A stretch of 64,000 bases of DNA, taken from Tricholoma matsutake (Eukaryota > Basidiomycota > Agaricomycetes > Agaricales > Tricholomataceae). The notes under the pieces are model-generated. The model was not told the origin of the DNA. It ran no database searches and saw only the letters and a program-made list of their open reading frames with translations. Numbering within the stretch: the stretch's first letter is position 1; each line of letters begins with the position of its first letter. The stretch is from contig AP026541.1 of assembly GCA_026075535.2 (NCBI GenBank), positions 10,478,001 through 10,542,000 of the forward strand, in the 5' to 3' direction. The translations under genes and the position numbers were made by a program. Shown here piece after piece: positions 11,184 to 21,317 of the stretch.

Positions 11184-12685
11184 TTCCTCATCAAGTCAGG
11201 ACACTTTGGAAGATAGTAGTTATACTTCTTCTTTTCATCCACCAATGGGATGTGGTGGTTTATCTCCCTCAGGGGAGGTAACTGGTCAGGAACTCCATTA
11301 AGGATGTCCTGACATGATTGTTTCCACTCCTCACAGAGGCATGGAAGGTCCTTTTTGGAAAGAGGACATTTAGCTTTTGCTTTTCCAGCCAGGTCTTTGC
11401 ATATCATAAAGAGTATGTTGTTCAGGTCATTGACCTGATTTGGTGGGAGTACCACAGGTATCGAAGCATCAAACCCAGGAGGTTCAAAGTTGGGTCCATC
11501 AGGAAAGTGATCCCAAGTGAATTCTTTGATGATCTGTTCTAGATTGTCATCTTTGTCACTTACAGGTTCCTCTTTGGGCCCCAGAAGAACAGGGTCCAAA
11601 CTTTTCATTCCAGAAGGAAAATGTTTGTCAACATTGTCCACTTCTTCCATTTCAATGTTCCTTTGTCAAATATACAGAGGCCATACTTTGGTGGAACTTG
11701 GACCAGGCTTGTCTGGGTCCTTTTTCTTGTGAGTGGCCAGGTGGCCATGATGGAGTCACTCATCCTTGGGAGGTTGAGGATGCATAGCATGCCTACGGGC
11801 TTGCTTAAATGTATTAGGGCCCTCAATAATTGTATCAAGGTGTTTGCCCTTGACTTGTACTTCATCATGTTTGAAGTCTAGGACTATTCCATGTTTTCTC
11901 ATAAACACAGTGCCTAGGATGGCATTGTACCTGTTGATGTTGACTACATCAAAATAATGGACACCTTTTACTTCACCAATTTTGAAATTGGTGAATAGTC
12001 CAAAGTTAATCTTCAAATGACTGCTGATGGTGCCTAATTGCAATGGCACTGGCTCTTCCAACTCATGGGCTTTGAGATTTGCAGACATGGTGAATTCAGG
12101 GGAAATTGAATCAGATGTACAGCCTGAATTGAGTAGAACAAAAGCTTCAAGGTTGTGAAGCTTCACCTGTGCTACAAAGGAACAGTTGTCCTTCTCACTT
12201 TGAGGAGAATGGGTGATTTTCTTTGAGGATTTCCTCAAAGTAGTTGCACCATTGGAGCACAGCTTGTTTTTGAATAGGTTGTCCATCATGACACATAATC
12301 TCTCAGAAAAGGACAGAGATTTGTTCTCCCTCTTGTCCTCTGAGTCTTCCTCAGAGTCAGATACCAACTGCGTGGAAGGGTAGCTATCAGAGTCATACTC
12401 TGAAAGAATTTCTTGTATTGCACCAAAGCATTCCAAGCCTGAATATTCACTGGGGTAATTTCCAGTGTCTGATGCCAAGTTGTACAGTTCACCCTCTGAA
12501 CTGTACTGAGAGCCATCTGGTTTCAAGTCTGAAAAGGCTGAACCATACATAGAGGAAGTGTGTTCCTCTGAGTTGCTGCATGCAGCAGCAAACCTTTCTT
12601 TTGTTTCAGATTGAGAGTCCAAGTCTTTGATGTGACTTGTACGTTTGTATGCCTCCATTGATTGAGAGGTTTTTGGCTCAGTCAT
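11184..12685 (-). pseudogene. Gypsy D protease and pre-RT region, catalytic Asp replaced
   Basis: A long frame at 12685-11756 carries an acidic, Ser-rich spacer and then the retroviral-type aspartic protease fold. It has FVLLNSGCTSDSIS (12140-12100), then NRYNAILGTVFMRKHGI with its hydrophobic-hydrophobic-Gly core (11930-11885). The active-site triplet expected as DSG/DTG reads NSG. The Asn codon is at 12128-12130, a single G-to-A change in the coding strand. A frame change near 11760-11650 leads to the Glu/Asp-rich linker and RT start. The protease would be dead as read. Confidence 0.82.
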
Positions 12686-14381
12686 GGAGACTGATCCTTC
12701 TCAAGCAGCATACATTTTAGCCACTGGTTTGGGTTGTCCATATCTGAGACATTTGGCATCTGTGGAGTAATGTGGTGCTCTACAGCTGTAGCAAGTTGGT
12801 GTTTTACTGTCACCAGACTTTTTGTTGGATTTGTATCCTTGGTGTCTGGAGGGTTTTCCTCCAGATGAAGGTCATCGTGTATCATGATGATCCTTATCAC
12901 AGCAACCTCTGTCACTGGGATTTCAATGTTCCTTCTCAGGATACTTTGACTTGGAAGGTCGAGATTGACCACAATATTTTTTATTGTGTGTGTATGAACA
13001 GTCAGTGGATCAGTCAAGGGACCTTTCAGGTGAAGGGTCCTTGTGTTTTGAAGTTTTGGTCGAAGAGGATGTGCTCTTTGACATGGTAGCATCCTTGATA
13101 TGCATCCTTTCAGAGAAGCATTTCCTCATCTTATCTATTTCCTCCACCTGGCAGGCAAAGTGTAAAATGTCTTTCACTGAGACCAGCTCAGTGGGACATC
13201 CTTTGTCTAAGACAAAGGATATGATGTTTGTGGGCAATCCGGACACGAAGTGTATCTTGAATGTAAATGGATTGGGTGCCTGGATCATCCTGGTAGTGTA
13301 TCACTCCAGCCTGTTGTAGTACCCCATAACACTGTCCTTTGCATTAAATTCAACATGCCAGAACTTGTCTGTTGCATTGTGGGTTGCATTTTCATGCACA
13401 AACTGGTCATATAGGCCAGTGATGACTTCCTTGAAAGTCCAGGCTGCTCATTGTTGGTATGCACTGTCAATGCTGTCCTTGAACCAAGTGAGGGCAGTGT
13501 TCTCTAGAAACATTGCCATATACTTGGTGTGGTCTGTGTCCAAATCTAGACCACAGACTTTGTTTACCTTGAGCCACTGAAGAAGAGAGCTCAGCCATCT
13601 CTCAAAGGCTTTGGTATCTGGTAGTTTGATTGATTGGGGACATGGGGGCCATTCTTGCCTCCCATGGCTGGAATTTTGGTCAAGACAGAGACTTTATTGT
13701 CGGTATTTTGGCATGAATGTCCCTCAAGTATTTTGAGGGATGCTGAGAATCAGGATGGGAATGGGTGGACCAGTATGGGCTACCCAGTCTTTGCTGGGTA
13801 TGAGGCTTTCTAGATGGGGTTCATCTGGAAGAACTATGCTCTAGATCCTTGTCTGTGTTGTGACGAGTGTCTTTGTGTTGTCTCTTCCTCTGACTGGGAA
13901 GAATCATCTGTATTTTCATCACTCAATGTACTGTACATCGAGTCATCCTCACTTCCATCCCTGTCATCCCCCAATCCATCTCCTCCTGGTGGTCCTCCAT
14001 GGACTAGAACTCCCAGGTGGTGGGCTCTCTCACTTCTGTTGGTGAGAGATAGGGTCATCCTTATCAAAAAGGATCCCTGGGTCAGGAATCGATGTGGAAT
14101 GTCCATCACAGAGATTGCCATCATGAATCCTCTGCAAGACAATCCTGTTATTATCGATGTAATGTACCTTCTTCTTGGAAGGTACTTCATGGGGCAATGT
14201 GAGACTGTCCAGATGTGTAGGTCCATGTCTGGTAGGGGGGGTTCTTCTCATTCCACTGGCATTGTGGGACAAGGTATGGTAGGGCTGGATGCAGCCCACG
14301 GGGAAAAAGATTGGCGTGATTCAACACCAGTTCTCTAAGTTGGTTTTCCAACTTAATAGGTTTCAAGTCCCTTGCAGTCAT
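12686..14381 (-). pseudogene. Gypsy D gag, decayed
   Basis: Reads from MTARDLKPIKLENQLREL (14381) through an acidic linker with EDDSMYSTLSDENTDDSS (about 13900). The retrotransposon gag core is FKEVITGLYDQFVHENATHN followed by the block NPFTFKIHFVSGLPTNIISF (13280-13215). A basic Ser/Lys-rich tail and a degenerate CxHC-like region (about 12760) follow. Stops and shifts interrupt it at several points, including near 13450 and 13620. The family call rests on the gag core pattern. Confidence 0.75.
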
Positions 14382-14397
14382 GCAATGGGACTATAAG

Positions 14398-14709
14398 TAG
14401 GGAACTGCATGGGTTTCCCATGCTTTTATTTCCTAATTTATTCAATGAATTTTGCATGAAAAATCATGAAAAAAAGATTTTCTGGAAGCTTTTTGTTGGC
14501 TCTTTGTGATCTAACACATAAAACAATATTTGGGTGACATCTGTCATGTGACAAGGTCAAAAATAAATTATTTTGTCCCTTGTATCACAAGCATCCATTG
14601 AATAGCTATCAGAAAATCATTTTTTCATGAGTTTTCATGCAAAACTCATGGAATAAATTAGGAAATAAAAGCATGGGAAACCCATGGGTAAAACCTGTGC
14701 AGTTCCCTA
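14398..14709. mobile_element. hAT-type MITE, 312 bp, duplication ACTATAAG
   Basis: Ends are TAGGGAACTGC and GCAGTTCCCTA, with inverted arms of about 95 bp built on CATGGGTTTCCCATGCTTTT and AAATTAGGAAATAAAAGCAT. The duplication ACTATAAG lies at 14390-14397 and 14710-14717. It landed across the gypsy D / gypsy C boundary, so it is younger than both. Confidence 0.92.
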
Positions 14710-14713
14710 ACTA

Positions 14714-15146
14714 TAAGGGCAACCTCAGCCTCTAGCAAAGGGAAATCCTAAGTTAAAATTATACTACATATTACAGGGATTGGAGGCGCACCTAGCAAAG
14801 GGAAATCTGAAGAGAAAACTCTGAGGACCCCTTTGCCAATGCCCAGTATATGTGAAGACTGCAAAAATCAAATAATAATCTAAAAATAGAAAAGGCAGAG
14901 ATAGGCAGATCAAGGCCGCTGAATGACATCATACCAAGGGGTAGATGTCAGAAGGGGTGCTCTGCCTCTAAATATAAAACTGTCAACATGCACAAACATG
15001 ATGGAAAGGGAAATTAGTAATAAAATAAGGAAAAATCATAGAAAATGAAGAATAGAAGGAAATAAAGTGAGGAAAATATAGGACAAACATAAAAAATAGG
15101 AGAAACACACAGGGCACCCCCCCAAGTCCCCCCTAGTCCCCTTACA
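14714..15146 (-). repeat. 3' LTR of gypsy C
   Basis: About 433 bp, nearly identical to the LTRs at 55648-56081 and 61389-61811. Read on the element strand it starts TGTAAGGGGACTAGG and ends GAGGTTGCCCTTA. A purine-rich tract (GAGAGGGGGTGA) adjoins its inner edge at about 15147-15160. Confidence 0.92.
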
Positions 15147-16498
15147 TCACCCCCTCTCTAAGATGCATTGCCCCAATGGATTTGAAATCCCATACAACCA
15201 AAGTCAGTGACTTGAATGTGATGTGGTACAGCAGTGTGCCGTCAATGGAATTCCTTGACTAACCAAGGGGCATTCACATTGGACTCTTCGACCCATGAGT
15301 TCTCCTCATACCTATAACCCTTCCAGTGCACCAAATACTGGAGTTTTCCTTGGCACAACCAGCTGTCCAAGATTGACTCAACTTTGTACTGGGGTTCTTC
15401 CTCAATCACTGTAGGTGGTGGTGGACATGAATGGCATCCTGGGAATGGATCTGGGGGAGCTGGAAGGAGTTTGACAACATGGAAGACTGGGTGGAGTCTG
15501 GACATGGAGGCTGGGAGGTGTAGATGATAGGCATGTGTTCCAACACACTTGACACTGGGGAAAGGTCCCAGGAAGCGATGAGCAAGTTTCTTGGATGGAC
15601 ACATAGTGGAGATGTCACTGGAGTCAAGGTAAACTCAATCACCAACCTTGTACTGAGGGGTCAGAGAATGGTGTTGGTTGTAAAAGTGCACCATGTCATC
15701 CTTTGCCTAAGGCTGCCTTTGCCTCCTCCAAGCTATCCTGCATGCATTCTGTGAACTCATTCACCATCTTGATGTGTGAGGGAGTTTGGCGAGGTTCAAA
15801 TCCCATGCATGGATGTTGTCCAGTGTCTAAGAGGAAAGGGGTCTGTTGAGTGGAAGCATGGACATGGTTGTTGTATCCAAACTTGGCCAAGGGGAGAAGA
15901 TTGTCCCAATTGTCCTGGCACTCATTGACAAAGATGTGGATGTACTGCTCCAGTTCCTGGTTGACTCACTCAGTCTGGCTGTCAGTGTGTGGGTGATAGG
16001 CAGACTAAGGCAGTTGAAGCAAGGAGTTTGATCCCCAGAAGTTGGTACAGCTCGCAAGTGAACTCTGCCATGAACTGAGGGCCACGGTCAGAGAGGAAGG
16101 CACCAGGAAATCCATGTAATTTCCACACATGGTGGAGATAGAGTTGGGTGGCACCAAGGGTGCTGACAGTTGTGTGAGTGGGAATGAAGTGAGTGTGTTT
16201 TCCCACTGAATCAACTGTGCACATCACTGCATCAAACCCATTCGACTCTGGCAACTCCACCACAAAGTGGACACTGACAACATCCCAATGACTCTGGAAC
16301 AGGAAGAGGGTGTAGCTCACCAATGGGTTTGTGATGACAAATCTTGGTGCATAAGCAAAGGTCACAAGTACAACAATACTGACCAATGAGTCATGACATT
16401 TGTGGCCACCAATAATTCCATGAGGTGAGCTCCAAGGTCTTCCAGTGTCCAAGATGACTGGCAATCTGTGAGTTATGGTGTTGGGATATGATGCGCTG
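15147..16498 (-). pseudogene. Gypsy C 3' half: integrase and chromodomain
   Basis: Starts abruptly at 16498 inside the integrase zinc-binding region (GCGC then ATCATATCCCAACACC). It runs through the DDE core (WDVVSVHFVVELPESNGFDA, then [13 protein letters not shown]), the FGYNNHVHASTQQTPF block, and ends in a chromodomain (VESILDSWLCQGKLQYLVHW, 15400-15250). In the core, SIDF of the intact copy has become SVHF, losing the first catalytic Asp. A segment carrying the TYHPQTDGQTERVNQE motif is damaged near 16020. The missing 5' half is at 47649-51962 on the other strand. Confidence 0.88.
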
Positions 16499-17335
16499 AT
16501 AGGTCCACCTTGTTGTTCAAGCTCGGAAAACACATCTACGATCATTGTCAAAGCTCTACAAACCCATACAAACCCTTCCGAAGCTCTACGAACCCCTCTG
16601 AAGCTCTACAAACCTCTACAAACCTCTACAAAGTCACAAGAATGCTTCCAAACTCTTTGCGACACCTTGAAATTCTTTGTATGCCTTTGGCCACCATAGT
16701 ACAATTCCCCCGAGCCTTGTACAGCTCAGGATATACACTTGGAACATCATCAAAGAGTTCCAAACCAGTATTGAGCAATATCGCAGTGATATCAGCCTTT
16801 GAACAAGTCCAATATTTCCTCAACTGACTTCGAAAATCATCGAACATTGAAAATTGACATTGGACACTATATCGCTATCCAAATAATCATCGCACACATG
16901 CCAGACATATTCCCTACCATTGTCGAACAATATCACACCGATATCGGGCCATGAACAAAGTCTGAAGAATCTTCAAAAATCTTCAAAAAACATTGAACCT
17001 TGAAAAACATTGTCAGACACAGTATTTCCTGTTCAAACAATCTTCGGATGCATGCTGGACACATGGGACACTATATCAAGTATATTGAACACATTTCGAC
17101 TGCATGTGCATGCATACAATCCGCTCGAAGCAGTTTCCAATCTTTTATTCAATTTATAACAAGGACAGTCCAGTTTTAGCTATTCTTTCTTATTATTTCT
17201 TCATCATGTGTTATATTCACCCCTTCTAGGCTCGCTTTATTGTTCTGATATACTTATATTGTCTTTTGCCTCGAGTTTTCCACATGTTTGCCTCATGTTC
17301 TCTAGCCTTTTTAGGTACTTTCTTTATTTTATATA
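16499..17335 (-). repeat. Copia LTR fragment (3' part) inserted in gypsy C
   Basis: Read on the minus strand, it begins in an AT-rich, TATA-like segment near 17335 and ends GAACAACAAGGTGGACCTATCA directly before the gypsy integrase. The same terminus (CAACAAGGTGGACCTA) closes the copia LTR at 39296-40297. The repeated CTCTACAAACC-type motif is shared too (16550-16630 versus 40140-40220). The LTR's 5' part is absent here and matches the piece at 51963-52410. Confidence 0.78.
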
Positions 17336-18253
17336 AAAAGATGTACTAGATACAAAGAAAAAGAAGAAAGTTGTTCTGTTGTCAAATCTCTCCAACCACC
17401 TCCACCCTTCAAGACATCCTTGTTACCAGACCATATGTAATCATCTCCATCTGTAATTCCACCATCAGATGCTACCTCTTCAACAGATTGTGAGTTGTCC
17501 ATTCCTCTGAGCTCTGGGTGTTGATAGATTGGTATGGTCCAATGCCAAATAACCTCATGCCAAAATTGCTTGGACAGAGGAGCAACCTCCTTGACAAGGT
17601 GTTTGCATAAATGATGTTGGTCATACTTCTGGTGCCCACATGAACAAGTCCAGTCTTCAATGTTTGTTTCATAGACTTTACCACTGACTTGACTATCCAG
17701 CAGCTTCCTCCAAGATGCCTTGAAATATTTTTGGTATATGGTTGATTGCTTTGACCGCTCCAGTCAATGACTGTCATTTAGAATTTCAGCCCGTGCAATA
17801 TATGCAGGAGTAACTTTGTGGATTAGCACCCAGACAAAATGGTCTAGTCAGGGTTGGGCAACTCGGTGAAGGTAATCATGTTTCAGCTGCCGCCAGAAAT
17901 TCTCAACATTCATGGTTGTTTGGAGATGTGAAATATATGGGGATGTTGATTGTGCCCAGAGACACCACATTTTTGGTGAGTACCAGCATGCCCACATGTC
18001 TCCTGCAGGCCACGTGTATGGCAGAAGTGATATATGTTGTAAACAGCTTCATGGCAGATCTTGTCTGGGGACCATTGTCCATCATGTTCCACAAATAGAG
18101 GGTGCTGACAAAAATGTTGTATAAATAAGTGCAGCAGTTGCTTGCAGTGAGGTGCAGGGCAGAAGACATAGTTGGGATCTTTAGATGTGACTTCCTCAGC
18201 TTCAAACATCAGTCAGGACCATCCTCTGCATCTTCACTTCCACCTCTCTCATA
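17336..18253 (-). pseudogene. MULE transposase, C-terminal part with SWIM finger
   Basis: Minus-strand Mutator-like transposase remnant. Readable blocks are DPNYVFCPAPHCKQLLHLF, HDGQWSPDKICHEAVYNIYH (18170-18030) and the ISGGS/FRRQLKHD-type segment (about 17900). A SWIM zinc finger follows with pattern WTCSCGHQKY...HHLCKHLV (about 17655-17590), then a tail ending near 17340. The SWIM finger (CxC...CxH) is diagnostic of MULEs. Stops and frameshifts are frequent. It continues upstream at 19602 on the far side of a hAT insertion whose 8-bp duplication is intact. Confidence 0.84.
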
Positions 18254-18261
18254 CTCATGAT

Positions 18262-19601
18262 TAGAGTTTGAAGGTCCAGTCCCTCAGACTGAGGACCAGA
18301 CTGAACCGGACTGGATTTCGAACTGGTCCAACAGGACCATCAGTCCCAGTTCGGGGTAGTCTCATAGCAGTTCGATCCTCAGTCCTACTAATTCTTAATA
18401 TGACATGAACTGGGTGGAGACCAGTTTGGACCAGTTTGGGATCGGACTCACAGTCCACCTATCCAGGCTATTCTATGTAATTTTATTATATATTATACTA
18501 GTTATGTATTAGGGGACAGAGGCCTGGGGGATTATAATAGTGAAATCTTGGGGGTTTATATACAGTACACTAGTTGTGCATGTTTGTGTTGTTTACATAC
18601 ATTTGTTTACAGTAAATGAACATGCAAACACACATCAATCAAAGGTGGTGCAGCTTTTTTGATTTTATTTTTTGTGATCCACCCATCACCACCACTACCA
18701 CATGTTGGCCCAAATGATGATTGCATCATTTGGGCCCTGCCATAAGTCTTTTGTTCATTTGTTTCTTTTATTCAACTAATCAAATACATTGTTTGGTTTT
18801 TTAGGAGCTATTCTACTGCTAACAATGGGTGGTGAAACCATGAGCATGCTAGGTAAGCCCCCCATAAACCTGCCATGTCACCACTAACAACAAACTGCCC
18901 CAGCCTCCCCAATGACACAGCACCTGCATCTCCTGCTATGAGCCACTGCTCACAGGGGAGATTGTGGGTGCAAGGATGAGAACGGCAACAACACAAGAAG
19001 GACATGACAATGACAATGACAATGCAATGATGGCAACAACAACGATGACCATGCAATGACAATGACCATGCAACAACAATGACCATGCAATAACAACAAT
19101 GATGATGGAACAACAACAACCATGCAACAACAACAACAATGCAATGATGATGACAACGATGCAAAGGCCCCCCTTGCTCAAAACACGAGACGATGGGGCC
19201 ATTTTGATGTTTTTTTTCTCTCTCTCTCCACTTTACTACTAACTACTATGTCATACCTCACAATGACAATGATGATGATGCAATGATGATGACGACAATG
19301 TGAGGGCCCCCCTCACTCAAGACATGAGATGGCGGGGATGTTTTGGTGTTTTTCTCTCTCTCTCCATTTTACTACTAACTACTAATGATATTTCATACCT
19401 CCACCCACTCACCTGAGATGCACCTGCCTCCAGCCTTGTGAGCCACTGCTCGTGGGGTGGATCATGAGTAGTTTTTTTAATTTTAATTATATTAATATGT
19501 ATATTATTTACATGTACATAATAGCTTGTAGGACCAGTCCGAACCTGCTAATGGAGTTTGATAGATAGTTAAATAAAATAGGACCAGACTTTAAAACTCT
19601 A
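18262..19601. mobile_element. Non-autonomous hAT, 1340 bp, duplication CTCATGAT
   Basis: Ends are TAGAGTTTGAAGGTCCAGTCC and, read inward from the right, TAGAGTTTTAAAGTCTGGTCC. The duplication CTCATGAT lies at 18254-18261 and 19602-19609. The interior holds a GGCCCAAATGATG...CATCATTTGGGCC inverted repeat (18706-18737), an intron-like GT...TTTTTTAG stretch, CAATGA/CAACAA simple repeats, and two GAGCCACTGCTC motifs (18940 and 19440). No transposase is seen. It splits the MULE. Confidence 0.93.
18975..19305. repeat. Simple-sequence tract (ATGACAATG / CAACAA)
   Basis: Degenerate trinucleotide and hexanucleotide repeats in two blocks, about 18975-19165 and 19258-19305, separated by a near-duplicate of a CTCTCTC...TTTTACTACTAACTACTA segment (19217-19247 and 19355-19390). 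Apparent long frames on the minus strand here are low-complexity artefacts. Confidence 0.8.
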
Positions 19602-20196
19602 CTCATGATCAACCTCATCCAGCAAGTCATTCTCTTCCCCTTCCCCATCCTCATTAGTGTTATTCAAATTGTCATCACTTTCAGAAATTTAATGGCTGGA
19701 CTATTTAGGAATAGGAACCAAGGAACGGACAATCCCATTAAGCTGAATAACAAGTCGAGGAGCAGTAGAAGTGGGTTCAGGGGCAGAATTTTGCAGTACC
19801 CCTCCAAGGCAAACAGTTACATGTGGTATAGCCTTTTCAGCTACATGAATATTCTGTTGTAAATGTTACAATTATAAATTTAAAAGAGCAAGGAGATCAT
19901 ACAATGTTTGCTTTTTTAGACTGAGCAACTGGAACAAAATCTTCATCAATCCAGTCAAACTCCCTCCATGCCTCCAAAACATCATAGAATTTTGGTCGCC
20001 TGCAAAGAATTGATAGTCTGGTTTTGATGGCCCGCAAGCAGTGCCAGAAGCAAAGCTGATGCTTTGCATTGAGATATACAGTCAGAAATGTGTTAATTTC
20101 TGAGACATCTTTTCAGTGAGTGTGATGATTGCCTTGACTTTCCACTTTTCATTGAAGTCCAGTAATAAACCACTCCTTTCCACCAGATTCTCCGTC

Positions 20197-20576
20197 TAGT
20201 GTTGCCACAGCTTAAGCTGACTTAAGCCAAGGTTTTTTGCTATCTTGTGAAATAAATTAAGTAATATTACCAAAATATTTGAGGAGCTAGATCCCATTAA
20301 AAGCCGAGGGGTCTCCTGCCAACTCTAAGCGATTGGAGAAGCCATTCCTGAGATATTTAAACGGCTTTGAAACAGCTCTCAAATGGCTTGGCTTGAGCTA
20401 TTTCAAAGCCACTTAAATATCTTGGGAATGGCTGCTCCGATCGCTTAGAGTTGGCAGTAGACCCCTCAGCTTTTGATGGGATCTAGCTCCTCAAATATTT
20501 TGGTAATTTTATGTAATTTATTTCCCAAGATAGCAAAAAATCTCGGCTTAAGTCAGCTTAAGCCATGGCAACACTA
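20197..20576. mobile_element. hAT-type MITE (family M1), 380 bp, duplication TCTCCRTC
   Basis: Ends are TAGTGTTGCCACAGCTTAAG and its complement CTTAAGCCATGGCAACACTA. Nearly the whole element is an inverted repeat around 20390. Flanks are TCTCCGTC (20189-20196) and TCTCCATC (20577-20584), differing only by a CG-to-CA change. A second copy is at 37820-38201. Confidence 0.93.
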
Positions 20577-20707
20577 TCTCCATCACTAGAATACAGGAGT
20601 AAGTAACCCAATGGACAACCTGATCCATAAACCTCTCCAAGTAAGGCATAAACCTCATAATTAGAGCCATTGGTGTTCTGATGATGTCCATAAACAAAAC
20701 CCAAGTT

Positions 20708-20961
20708 TTTTTTTTTTTTGGTAACTGGTTAGGGCCCGAAGCCCCCGGTCAACTCCGACTACACATAACATGCACGTCTAGGAGGACACTGGCCGGAGAG
20801 AATGCTTTTACGCACACCATCAGATGGTAGTGTGGGACTCCACTGTTTGTCAGCAATACCCACTAAACTCTCTGGGGGGGTCAGGGTTCAAACCAAGAGT
20901 GCAAGGGTATCCCCCTGAATGAGATGATGGAGTTAACCATTGAGCCATCTCGCCCCCCCCT
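20708..20961 (-). mobile_element. tRNA-derived SINE with A-tail and 14-bp target duplication
   Basis: On the minus strand it starts in a G run, then carries a pol III A box (TGGCTCAATGG, 20947-20937) and, about 43 nt on, a B box (GGTTTGAACCC, 20894-20884). A unique body and an A-tail (about 20720-20706) follow. The duplication ACAAAACCCAAGTT lies at 20694-20707 and 20962-20975. Box spacing, poly-A and a long target duplication are the signature of LINE-mobilised SINEs. No family name is assigned. Confidence 0.93.
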
Positions 20962-21029
20962 ACAAAACCCAAGTTCAACTTCGGCCATTCCCGAAAATGA
21001 CGTGTTGCGAAGAATCTGCTGGGTCAATA

Positions 21030-21317
21030 CTACGTTCAGTCATGTTTACCAGTTTACCCATGGATTGCTATCAATGAACATCGTTATCGATATCAATGAA
21101 ATGGAAAAATATTAATATATACAAGAAGATAAGGGAGATATACAGGAGAGAACTACCAGTCAAGGTAGAAAAAGTTAGAAAGACAATGTTAGGGGAAAAT
21201 GAGTCCGAGTCACGGTATCCGTTACTGTGGTTGTGTTGGTAACGGGCCTGATACACTCACCAGACGGTGTATACATCCCCAAATCCCGTAGATGGTGTTG
21301 AATAACTAACAACGCAT
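21030..21317 (+). promoter_or_regulatory. Upstream region of IML1 (288 bp)
   Basis: Short interval between the MULE terminus (21029) and the IML1 ATG. It holds no other gene. The AT-rich stretch at 21100-21130 could contribute to a promoter, but no firm element is recognised. The transposon end therefore sits immediately upstream of a nutrient-signalling gene. Confidence 0.4.

Larger units (their letters stand above)
10341..14389 (-). mobile_element. Ty3/gypsy element D, truncated (gag, protease, start of RT)
   Basis: Minus-strand retrotransposon fragment. It is cut on its 5' side (near 14389) by gypsy C, and it ends on its 3' side in the CHAT pseudogene near 10340. The coding order from 14381 down is gag, protease, then the pre-RT linker and the first RT motif PPLREINHHIPLVDEKKKY at about 11270-11215. 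The RT continues LPKCPDLM to 11184, across the hAT insertion at 10376-11183, into RKPLAKKINKYCKA (10375 to about 10340). No LTR of this element is visible. Confidence 0.8.
19602..21029 (-). pseudogene. MULE transposase, central part and element terminus
   Basis: Upstream half of the MULE, interrupted by a MITE (20197-20576) and a SINE (20708-20961). In coding order it has NTNGSNYEVYALLGEVYGSG (about 20690-20610), then LLDFNEKWKVKAIITLTEKD (about 20170-20110). Next is NAKHQLCFWHCLRAIKTRL (about 20070-20000), an intron, and RRPKFYDVLEAWREFDWIDE (about 19995-19930). The FWH block is the conserved MULE core. The N-terminal region is deleted. The outer element end is at 21029 and reads inward as TATTGACCCAGCAGATTCTT. 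The same sequence ends the MULE at 54563. Confidence 0.83.

Noticed and set aside
18808..19202. Long minus-strand frames rich in His, Cys, Val and Leu
   Set aside because: They arise from ATG/CAA simple repeats in a non-autonomous hAT; no domain pattern.
20884..20947. Functional tRNA gene
   Set aside because: A and B boxes are present, but the body, A-tail and 14-bp target duplication show a SINE. A proper cloverleaf with matching acceptor stem was not found.
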